Below are positions 1 through 5,371 of a stretch of 5,669 nucleotides of DNA, piece by piece (positions within the stretch are counted from its first letter, which is position 1; every line of letters starts with the position of its first letter). The position numbers and the translations under genes were made by a program. Location of the stretch: positions 1 to 5,669 of the forward strand of contig CATYEP010000127.1 in the NCBI GenBank assembly GCA_958405585.1, in the 5' to 3' direction. Origin of the DNA: an uncultured Eubacteriales bacterium (GTDB lineage: Bacteria > Bacillota > Clostridia > Christensenellales > Borkfalkiaceae). Below the pieces are notes generated by a model that had not been told where the DNA came from, did not search any database, and was given only the letters and a program-made list of their open reading frames with translations.

Positions 1-92
1 TCGCAGCGTTTTTTTCCGTCAACGCGTTTCCCGCATTGCGGACAGTATACGGCACCTTCTTCGAGTTCCGCATTGCAAAATTTGCAATTCAT
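1..92 (-). CDS. Zinc-ribbon domain protein, N-terminal fragment (partial)
   Basis: Read on the minus strand from an ATG at 92-90, the visible 30 codons start MNCKFCNAELEEG and carry CxxC (C3, C6) and CxxCG (C17, C20, G21). This is the four-cysteine knuckle pair of a short zinc ribbon of the kind often found at the very N-terminus of bacterial membrane or regulatory proteins. A further cysteine at residue 30, just before the window edge, could begin a second metal site, but this cannot be confirmed. The start is supported by a strong GGGAGGAG ribosome binding site at 96-103 and by a promoter at 128-156. The body of the protein lies outside the window, so the zinc ribbon says nothing about overall function. 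It is divergent from the ATPase operon and need not be related to it. Confidence 0.75.
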   Translation of the reverse strand, partial: MNCKFCNAELEEGAVYCPQCGKRVDGKKRC

Positions 93-95
93 ATT

Positions 96-103
96 CTCCT
101 CCC
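96..103 (-). promoter_or_regulatory. Ribosome binding site of the zinc-ribbon gene
   Basis: The minus strand reads GGGAGGAG here, three bases before the ATG at 92-90. The match to the anti-Shine-Dalgarno sequence is strong, although the spacing is short. It decides the start of a gene that would otherwise be only a 30-codon fragment at the window edge. Confidence 0.7.
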
Positions 104-127
104 ATCTGATTATTTCATCATGTGTTT

Positions 128-156
128 ATTTTATCACACAGTTATGTGCAAGTCAA
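128..156 (-). promoter_or_regulatory. Sigma-70-type promoter of the zinc-ribbon gene
   Basis: On the minus strand the -35 box is TTGACT (156-151) and the -10 box is TAAAAT (133-128), separated by exactly 17 bases. TGA immediately before the -10 box resembles an extended -10 element. The expected transcription start is near 121, giving a leader of about 30 bases before the ATG at 92. This is a pattern match close to the consensus of housekeeping sigma factors; no start site has been measured. Confidence 0.7.
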
Positions 157-192
157 GTATTAAACAAAAAATCGCTATATCATGAAAGTACG

Positions 193-220
193 TTTTTTCT
201 TGTCGGCTGCGCAGAAAAAA
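193..220. repeat. AT-rich inverted repeat
   Basis: TTTTTTCT (193-200) and AGAAAAAA (213-220) are perfect complements separated by a 12-base GC-containing loop. A weak A/T stem of this kind could fold as RNA on either strand, but it lacks the GC-rich stem of an intrinsic terminator. Function is unknown and it may be incidental. Confidence 0.35.
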
Positions 221-349
221 TGGGGAATCGTATTGTTTTTTGTGTGACGTTATGCCAATATATTGTCGCGTGGGGGCATAATCAGGGTTATTTGTGTTTT
301 TGAGCGAGCTGTTTATTCGGGTGGTATTTCGGAAATTTGACAAGGGGGG

Positions 350-367
350 AGTACGGGAAGTACGGGA
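350..367. repeat. Tandem 9-base repeat AGTACGGGA x2
   Basis: Two perfect adjacent copies of AGTACGGGA lie at 350-358 and 359-367. The unit is a multiple of three, so it preserves the open frame running through 294-512. This is compatible with a small slippage duplication in coding or formerly coding DNA, or with a paired binding site. No known regulator motif is recognised. Confidence 0.5.
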
Positions 368-369
368 TT

Positions 370-400
370 TCCGGGAGCTGAAAATGTGCCTGCTACCGGA
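370..400. repeat. Imperfect inverted repeat (possible hairpin)
   Basis: CCGGGAGC (371-378) pairs with GCTACCGG (392-399) with one mismatch, extended by a T-A pair at 370/400, around a 13-base loop. It is GC-rich enough to fold, but no T-run follows on either side, so it is not a standard terminator. Confidence 0.35.
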
Positions 401-476
401 TACGTTGAAAGGCTGGCTGTTTGATGTGGGGATCGGTCTTTTCTGTGGATATGAAGGCTGTATTTATATCGATAAA

Positions 477-512
477 GGGAGGCATAGTATGAAAAATATG
501 CAGGAAACGTAA
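477..512 (+). other. Ribosome-binding-site-led heptapeptide ORF (possible leader or gene remnant)
   Basis: GGGAGG at 477-482 stands six bases before an ATG at 489, an excellent translation-start arrangement. The frame encodes only MKNMQET before TAA at 510-512. It lies just upstream of the ATPase promoter (532-560), so it is not in the leader of that transcript unless a more distal promoter exists, and I find no clear promoter for it. It could be a leader peptide, the truncated start of a lost gene, or chance. Confidence 0.2.
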
Positions 513-521
513 AAATACCAT

Positions 522-539
522 ATTGACATTATTGACATT
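522..539. repeat. Tandem 9-base repeat ATTGACATT x2 at the operon promoter
   Basis: Perfect adjacent copies lie at 522-530 and 531-539, each containing a consensus TTGACA hexamer. Only the second hexamer (532-537) is correctly spaced from the -10 box. The upstream copy might be a duplication accident, or half of a direct-repeat operator overlapping the -35 region. Confidence 0.6.
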
Positions 540-560
540 TTTACGGAAAGCAGGTAAAAT
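532..560 (+). promoter_or_regulatory. Sigma-70-type promoter of the V-type ATPase operon
   Basis: TTGACA (532-537), a 17-base spacer and TAAAAT (555-560) make an almost consensus housekeeping promoter. AT-rich sequence upstream (about 509-522) could help as an UP-like element. The expected start is near 566-567, giving a leader of only about 30 bases before the GTG of the subunit E gene. That leaves little room for a riboswitch or attenuator, so any control is likely to act at the promoter itself. This is inferred from sequence alone. Confidence 0.75.
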
Positions 561-580
561 GGAAAGGTAAGGATTGTAAA

Positions 581-586
581 AAGGAG
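581..586 (+). promoter_or_regulatory. Ribosome binding site of the subunit E gene
   Basis: AAGGAG at 581-586 lies nine bases before a GTG at 596. It supports that non-ATG start over the in-frame TTG at 602, which would be placed too far away. Confidence 0.65.
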
Positions 587-595
587 AAACGGGAC

Positions 596-1156
596 GTGGA
601 ATTGCAAGTCCAAGATTTAATCAGCGCGATCAAGAAAGACGGAGTGGAAGCAGCGCATGCGGAAGCGGAGCGCATTGTGGCGGATGCGAAACGGCAGGCG
701 GCGGATATTGTGGCAGCCGCGCAGGAAGAAGCGGAGCGAGTCCGCGCGAAAACGGAAAAGGAAATCAAGATCATGAAGGAGAGCGTAAAGACAACGGCGG
801 AACACGCAAAGCGGGACGCGATGCTTTCCTTTAAAAATTCCGTGCGGGACGAGTTTGAAAGAATACTTTCGGCAGACATTTCAAAATCGATGAATGCGGC
901 ATTGCTTGCGAAGTTGATCCTTGCCGCTGTGAGCGGCGAAGATCTCGCCCGATACACGGCGGAAGTGAGTGAGGTCACGGACGCATTGAGAGGGGAGCTT
1001 GCGGAAAAGATTCGCGGGGGGCTTGAGATCAAAGCAAATCCCAACGTGCGTGCGGGCTTTCGTCTGGCGGCAAAGGACGGATCGGGGTATTTTGATTGTA
1101 CCGATGAAGCGATCATGCAGATGCTTCTGCCGTTTTTCTCGGATTTAGTGGTCTGA
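596..1156 (+). CDS. atpE: V-type ATP synthase subunit E (peripheral stalk)
   Basis: This 186-residue protein fits subunit E of V/A-type ATPases, part of the peripheral stalk that ties the A3B3 head to membrane subunit I and resists rotation. Residues about 10-75 are rich in Ala, Glu, Lys and Arg and lack prolines, as expected for the long N-terminal helix or coiled coil. The remaining part is a mixed globular domain ending in YFDCTDEAIMQMLLPFF, which resembles the end of this family. There is no signal peptide or membrane segment. The start is GTG, chosen because AAGGAG lies nine bases upstream and a strong promoter lies at 532-560. It is the first gene of the operon. Length is slightly below the roughly 200 residues usual for bacterial homologues. 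Sequence conservation in this family is low, so the call rests heavily on the coiled-coil pattern and the operon position. The usual coiled-coil partner (G/H) is not visible nearby. Confidence 0.85.
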   Translation: MELQVQDLISAIKKDGVEAAHAEAERIVADAKRQAADIVAAAQEEAERVRAKTEKEIKIMKESVKTTAEHAKRDAMLSFKNSVRDEFERILSADISKSMNAALLAKLILAAVSGEDLARYTAEVSEVTDALRGELAEKIRGGLEIKANPNVRAGFRLAAKDGSGYFDCTDEAIMQMLLPFFSDLVV

Positions 1157-1169
1157 TCGGGAGAATAAA

Positions 1170-1700
1170 ATGGCTTCGTATTATTATTTGCTTTCGAGTC
1201 TGCCGATGCTTAAGGCAGACATGAGTCCGCCCTTGACGTACGCAGATTTTCTCGGAAAGTGCCGTTCGGCAGTGAGTGCCGCAAAATATTCTGTGTTGGA
1301 AAACCTGACGCTTTCTTTCGGGAAAGGGCCGTTGCTTTCGGAGTGGTCGGAATTTTATACTGTTTTTGAGCGGGAACTGATCCGTTATCGCAACCAGCGG
1401 TCGGGGAAGCAGGTACAGAACGCAGGGGAGCGGGACGAAAGCGTATTTAAAATGATTTCCGCCGCGGTCGGCGGGAAGAATCCGCTGGAAGCGGAGAAGG
1501 CTTTGCTCGCGCTGGAATTTGAAAAGCTGAACGAACTGATCGGTACGCATTATTTTGACGATCATGCGCTGATGGGATATGCGCTGAAACTGAAATTGTT
1601 GGAAAGAAAAAATGTTTTTGATCAGAAGAAAGGCAAGGCGGAACTGGGCCGCATACTGCACGGGTTGCAGCAGCAGATACTGATCGGGGAACGGGAGTAA
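1170..1700 (+). CDS. DUF2764-like V-type ATPase operon protein
   Basis: This 176-residue protein is soluble-looking, with no signal peptide or membrane segment. Its N-terminus, ASYYYLLSSLPML (Tyr4-6, Leu11-Pro12), followed by PPLTYADF, matches my memory of DUF2764 proteins. These lie between subunits E and A in Bacteroidetes, Chlamydia (CT309-type) and Borrelia (BB0095-type) V-ATPase operons. The middle is helical-looking, with repeated aromatic and acidic residues (EFEKLNELIGTHYFDDHALMGYALKLKLLERK). The start is ATG 14 bases after the upstream stop codon, with a modest GGGAG at 1159-1163. Only four bases separate its stop from the subunit A gene, which implies coupling. The biochemical role is not established. 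Its position and the absence of a C subunit suggest it may replace subunit C, the connector between rotor shaft and K ring, but that is inference. Identity as this conserved operon member is fairly secure, its function is not. Confidence 0.75.
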   Translation: MASYYYLLSSLPMLKADMSPPLTYADFLGKCRSAVSAAKYSVLENLTLSFGKGPLLSEWSEFYTVFERELIRYRNQRSGKQVQNAGERDESVFKMISAAVGGKNPLEAEKALLALEFEKLNELIGTHYFDDHALMGYALKLKLLERKNVFDQKKGKAELGRILHGLQQQILIGERE

Positions 1701-1704
1701 AACG

Positions 1705-3444
1705 ATGGATCATATTACAGGAAGCGTAGCGGGCGTAAACGGAAACCTTGTATCCGTCCGACTGGACGGCTCCATTCGCAAGAACGAGGTGGGTTACGTG
1801 CTTGTGGACGGAAAACGGTTGAAAGGCGAGATCATCCGTGTGGGCGGCGATGTCGCCGATATGCAGATCTATGAAATGACAAACGGCATCAAGGTAGGTG
1901 ACGGGGTAGAATTTACGGGAGAGCTGATGAGCGTTTCCCTTGGCCCCGGACTTTTGACGCAGATTTATGACGGATTGCAGAATCCGCTTCCCGAACTTGC
2001 CGAAAAATGCGGTTTTTTTCTGGAACGGGGGGAATATCTGGATCCGATCCCCGATAAAGTTTGGGATTTTACCCCCGCCGTCAAAGCAGGGGATGTAGTC
2101 CGACCCGGGGACACGATCGGTACGGTACCGGAGGGGCTGTTCACGCATCATATCATGGTGCCTTTCGGGCTTTCGGAGGAAGACTGGACGGTAGAATCGG
2201 TCGTGCCGAAAGGCGTATACAATGTCCGGGATCAGATCGCCGTGATCGGTAACGGGAAAGGGGAGAAGAAAACTCTCTCCATGGTATTTACTTGGCCGAT
2301 CAAAAAGCCGATCACCTGTTATGAACAGAGGCTGCGTCCGGACGAAACGCTGATTACGAAAATCCGCTGTATCGATACTTTTCTCCCCATTGCGAAGGGC
2401 GGAACGTTCTGTGTACCCGGACCGTTCGGGGCAGGGAAAACGGTGCTCCAGCATATGGAAGCGAAGAATGCGGACGTGGACATCGTGATCATCGCCGCGT
2501 GCGGAGAGCGCGCGGGCGAAGTCGTGGAGATACTCAAAGAATTTCCTGAGCTGACCGATCCGCGCACGGGCAGATCGCTCATGGAGCGGACGATCATCAT
2601 CTGCAATACGTCGTCCATGCCCGTAGCGGCGCGTGAAGCGTCCGTGTATACGGCGATCACGCTTGCGGAATATTATCGGCAGATGGGGCTTTCGGTGCTG
2701 ATGCTTGCCGATTCTACATCCCGTTGGGCGCAGGCAATGCGCGAAATGAGCGGACGTCTGGAAGAGATACCGGGCGATGAGGCGTTCCCTGCGTATCTCG
2801 AATCGGTCATCGCATCCTTTTACGAACGAGCGGGAAAGGTACGGGTGCGAAGCGGAAAAGTGGCGTCCGTCACGATCGGCGGAACGGTTTCGCCCGCAGG
2901 CGGAAACTTTGAAGAGCCCGTCACGCAGGCGACGCTGAAAGTAGTCGGCGCGTTTCACGGTCTGTCCCGTGAGCGTTCGGATGCGCGCAAGTATCCCGCC
3001 ATTCATCCTATCGATTCGTGGTCGAAATACAAAGGGATCGCGGAGCAGAGAAAAGTGGACGAAGCGAGAGAAATTCTGATCCGCAGTACGGAAATCAACC
3101 AGATGATGAAGGTTGTGGGAGAAGAGGGTATTTCCGAAGAGGATTATATAACATACCAAAAAGGCGAGCTTTTGGACGCGGCGTATCTTCAGCAGGATTC
3201 TTTCGATCCGGTGGACGCTGCTTGTGAACCGGAACGTCAGCTCCGCGTGTTTGAAGTAATGTACGACATTCTCAAAAAGACCTATCGCATGGACAGCAAA
3301 AGCGAAATACGTGCCTTTTTCAATCAACTGAGGCAGCAGCTTCTCGACTGGCATACAATCGAATTCAAAACAGATAAATTTGACGAGCAGGAAAAAACGA
3401 TCAGGGAATTTTATCGGTCAAGATCCTGCGAACAGGCGGTCTGA
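1705..3444 (+). CDS. atpA: V-type ATP synthase catalytic subunit A
   Basis: This 579-residue protein is the nucleotide-hydrolysing or ATP-forming subunit of the A3B3 head (cytoplasmic, peripheral to the membrane). Domains in order are an N-terminal beta-barrel (about 1-70), the family motif GPGLLTQIYDG (80-90), the A-specific insertion (about 110-190), the RecA-like catalytic core, and a helical C-terminal domain. The Walker A motif GPFGAGKT is at 239-246 (Lys245), GER with catalytic Glu268 is at 267-269, and Walker B SVLMLAD ends in Asp336, followed by STSRWAQAMRE. SPAGGNFEEPVTQ and the SWSKY region follow as expected. The full motif set indicates an active enzyme. The segment after GER reads AGE, where Thermus and archaeal proteins read GNE, a difference I associate with the Chlamydia/spirochaete/Bacteroidetes subgroup. 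The start is ATG preceded by CGGGAG inside the end of the previous gene; one base separates its stop from the subunit B gene. Length is close to the family norm of about 580-600. Confidence 0.98.
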   Translation: MDHITGSVAGVNGNLVSVRLDGSIRKNEVGYVLVDGKRLKGEIIRVGGDVADMQIYEMTNGIKVGDGVEFTGELMSVSLGPGLLTQIYDGLQNPLPELAEKCGFFLERGEYLDPIPDKVWDFTPAVKAGDVVRPGDTIGTVPEGLFTHHIMVPFGLSEEDWTVESVVPKGVYNVRDQIAVIGNGKGEKKTLSMVFTWPIKKPITCYEQRLRPDETLITKIRCIDTFLPIAKGGTFCVPGPFGAGKTVLQHMEAKNADVDIVIIAACGERAGEVVEILKEFPELTDPRTGRSLMERTIIICNTSSMPVAAREASVYTAITLAEYYRQMGLSVLMLADSTSRWAQAMREMSGRLEEIPGDEAFPAYLESVIASFYERAGKVRVRSGKVASVTIGGTVSPAGGNFEEPVTQATLKVVGAFHGLSRERSDARKYPAIHPIDSWSKYKGIAEQRKVDEAREILIRSTEINQMMKVVGEEGISEEDYITYQKGELLDAAYLQQDSFDPVDAACEPERQLRVFEVMYDILKKTYRMDSKSEIRAFFNQLRQQLLDWHTIEFKTDKFDEQEKTIREFYRSRSCEQAV

Positions 3445-3445
3445 T

Positions 3446-4741
3446 ATGCAAAAAATATACACGAAAATACAATCGATCGTCGGCAACGTGGTATCCGTTC
3501 GGGCGAGCGGTGTACGGAACGGCGATCTGGCGCTGGTCGGTGACAGTTATGCAAACGTCATCAAGTTGGACAATGATCTTGTTTATTTGCAAGTTTTTGC
3601 AGGGACGCAGGGAGTCAGCACGACGGATCCCGTAAAATTTCTGGGGAAGCCGATGATGGTATCCTATTCCGATCATCTTCTCGGTCGCATTTTTACAGGG
3701 TCGGGCGTACCGAAGGACAACGGCCCCGCATTGACGGAGAATATGATCCCGATCGGCGGGCCTTCGGTCAATCCTACGCGCAGGATCGTTCCGAAAAAGA
3801 TGATACGTACGGGCATTCCGATGATCGACATGTTCAATACGCTGGTGGAAAGCCAGAAACTTCCGATTTTTTCGGTATCGGGCGAACCTTACAACGAACT
3901 GTTGGCACGCATTGCGATGCAGGCGGAAGTGGACGTGATCGTGCTGGGCGGAATGGGGCTTAAATACGATGATTTTCTCTTTTTCAAAGATACGCTGGAA
4001 AAGAGCGGCGCGATGGGCCACACCGTGATGTTTATTCATACGGCGTCGGATCCTACTGTGGAATGTACGCTTGTTCCCGATCTGTCGCTGGCGGTAGCGG
4101 AGCGGTTTGCTCTGGACGGGAAGCGTGTTTTGGTTCTTCTTACGGACATGACGAACTTTGCGGATGCGCAGAAGGAAACGGCGATCACGATGGAGCAGGT
4201 GCCTTCCAACCGTGGGTATCCGGGCGATCTGTACAGCTGTTTGGCATCGCGTTATGAAAAGGCGGTCGACTTCGACGGTTTGGGTTCGGTGACCATTTTA
4301 AGCGTTACGACCATGCCGGGGGACGATGTCACGCATCCTGTCCCCGACAATACGGGGTACATAACGGAGGGGCAGTACTATCTCAAAGGCGGCAGGATCG
4401 AGCCGTTCGGATCGCTGTCCAGACTAAAACAGAACGTCAACGGCAAAACGCGGAGCGATCACCGTGCGCTGATGGACTGCATGATCAAATTGTACAGTGC
4501 TTATAAAGAGAGTCTGGAAAAAAAATCCATGGGTTTTCTGATGAGCGAATGGGACGAAAAACTTCTCAAATACGGCAAACTGTTTGAGGATGAGCTGATG
4601 GATCTGCGTGTGAATATTTCTCTGGAAGAGGCGCTGGATCTGGGGTGGAAAATACTTGCGGAGTGTTTTGAACCTAATGAAACGGGGCTGAAGACGAATC
4701 TGATCCGTGAAAGATGGCCCAAAGACCTGAAATCCGAATAA
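3446..4741 (+). CDS. atpB: V-type ATP synthase non-catalytic subunit B
   Basis: This 431-residue protein is the regulatory partner that alternates with A in the A3B3 head and completes the catalytic site from the neighbouring side. The start at 3446 gives MQKIYTKIQSIVGNVVSV, which aligns with homologues; a longer in-frame reading from 3380 would overlap the A gene by 65 bases and add an unrelated 22-residue tail, so I reject it. AGGCGG at 3434-3439 is a fair ribosome binding site. The P-loop position is degenerate, SVSGEPYNELL (143-153), with no GKT, as expected for B. The motif DDVTHPVPDNTGYITEGQ is conserved, and SLSRL carries the expected arginine finger at Arg326. The segment between these two motifs, YYLKGGRIEPFG, is shorter than my recollection of the Thermus version. 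Length agrees with the roughly 430-440 residues of compact bacterial homologues. No membrane segment is present. Confidence 0.97.
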   Translation: MQKIYTKIQSIVGNVVSVRASGVRNGDLALVGDSYANVIKLDNDLVYLQVFAGTQGVSTTDPVKFLGKPMMVSYSDHLLGRIFTGSGVPKDNGPALTENMIPIGGPSVNPTRRIVPKKMIRTGIPMIDMFNTLVESQKLPIFSVSGEPYNELLARIAMQAEVDVIVLGGMGLKYDDFLFFKDTLEKSGAMGHTVMFIHTASDPTVECTLVPDLSLAVAERFALDGKRVLVLLTDMTNFADAQKETAITMEQVPSNRGYPGDLYSCLASRYEKAVDFDGLGSVTILSVTTMPGDDVTHPVPDNTGYITEGQYYLKGGRIEPFGSLSRLKQNVNGKTRSDHRALMDCMIKLYSAYKESLEKKSMGFLMSEWDEKLLKYGKLFEDELMDLRVNISLEEALDLGWKILAECFEPNETGLKTNLIRERWPKDLKSE

Positions 4742-4753
4742 GGAGAAGAGGGT

Positions 4754-5371
4754 ATGGGTGCCGTAAAATTAACAAAGAACGATTTAAAAAAGCAAAAAGA
4801 TCAGCTGCGGCAGTTTCAAAGGTATCTTCCGACGCTGCAACTGAAAAAGCAGCAGTTGCAGACGGTCATCATGAAATCGGTTGCCGAACTGGAGAAGCGG
4901 GAAAAGGAGCTGTTTGCCTTGGTGGACGGACTGGACGACTGGGTGGCGGTCTTTGCGGAAAATAGTTCGTTTGCGGAAGAAAAGAAGATCGAAAAGCTTG
5001 TGATCCCGGACAAAGTTGTATGTGTGCGGGAAAATATTGCGGGGGTATCCGTTCCTGTATTTAAGGAACTGACCTTTCAAGAGATCGTTTATGATGTGGC
5101 CGATTATCCGTTTTGGGTAGATGAAGCGCTGGTTCGTCTGCGTGAGATATCGAGGGGCAACGCGCTGTTGAAGACGATACGGAATCAAGTGGAACTTTTG
5201 AATCGGGAATTGCGGCTCACGTCGCAGCGTGTCAATCTGTTTGAAAAGGTGAAGATTCCGGAGGCGAAGGAAAATATCCGAAAAATTGAGATATACCTGG
5301 GCGATCAGCAGACAAGTGCCGTTGTCCGCGGAAAAATCGCGAAGAAAAAGCGGCAGGGGGCAACGTCATGA
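4754..5371 (+). CDS. atpD: V-type ATP synthase subunit D (central rotor shaft)
   Basis: This 205-residue protein matches subunit D, the antiparallel coiled-coil shaft that turns inside A3B3 and passes torque to the membrane ring. The N-terminal helix (about 5-60) contains the typical LKKQKDQL and LQLKKQQLQTV heptads. The C-terminal helix contains LRLTSQRVNLFEKVKIPEAK (about residues 153-172), the family's most recognisable segment (T-x-x-R-V-N-x-x-E...IP). A basic tail, KIAKKKRQ, follows. The central part (about 65-135) is a less conserved globular insertion. The start is ATG with AGGAG at 4741-4745 and GAGGG at 4748-4752, 12 bases after the B stop. Its stop overlaps the next start as ATGA, so D and I are translationally coupled. 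No F subunit gene, the usual partner of D on the shaft, adjoins it. Confidence 0.93.
   Translation: MGAVKLTKNDLKKQKDQLRQFQRYLPTLQLKKQQLQTVIMKSVAELEKREKELFALVDGLDDWVAVFAENSSFAEEKKIEKLVIPDKVVCVRENIAGVSVPVFKELTFQEIVYDVADYPFWVDEALVRLREISRGNALLKTIRNQVELLNRELRLTSQRVNLFEKVKIPEAKENIRKIEIYLGDQQTSAVVRGKIAKKKRQGATS

Larger units (their letters stand above)
93..595. other. Intergenic region between divergent genes; no convincing gene
   Basis: About 500 bases separate the start codons of the zinc-ribbon gene and the ATPase operon. The two ends hold the divergent promoters. The middle (about 160-520) contains open frames of up to about 75 codons on both strands. These lack good start signals and none gives a protein I recognise. 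The part from about 300 to 490 looks more GC-rich and codon-like than the AT-rich flanks and may be a decayed coding fragment. It also has a tandem AGTACGGGA duplication, two inverted repeats and a ribosome-binding-site-led heptapeptide ORF, listed separately. I see no tRNA, riboswitch or rho-independent terminator pattern in it. Confidence 0.6.

Noticed and set aside
193..220. The TTTTTTCT/AGAAAAAA inverted repeat as a rho-independent terminator.
   Set aside because: The stem is almost entirely A/T, the loop is long, and no gene ends beside it on either strand.
73..343. Small overlapping open frames on both strands (73-303 plus, 134-343 minus).
   Set aside because: Neither has a good ribosome binding site or a recognisable product, and they cover the minus-strand promoter and start of the zinc-ribbon gene.
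337..365. TTGACA at 337-342 as an upstream promoter.
   Set aside because: The sequence 17 bases downstream (GTACGG) does not resemble a -10 box.
541..1116. A 191-codon minus-strand open frame opposite subunit E.
   Set aside because: Its Ser/Ala-rich translation is a shadow of the Ala/Glu-rich coiled coil on the other strand, and it would run across the operon promoter.
1447..3354. A 635-codon open frame on the minus strand opposite subunits A and B.
   Set aside because: It lies entirely antisense to the well-supported subunit C-like/A genes, its translation is Arg-, His- and Phe-rich with no recognisable domain, and its openness is a by-product of the codon use of the sense genes.
3380..3445. 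N-terminal extension of subunit B from a start codon at 3380.
   Set aside because: It would overlap the subunit A coding end by 65 bases and adds an unrelated basic tail; the ATG at 3446 aligns with the family start and has a nearby ribosome binding site.
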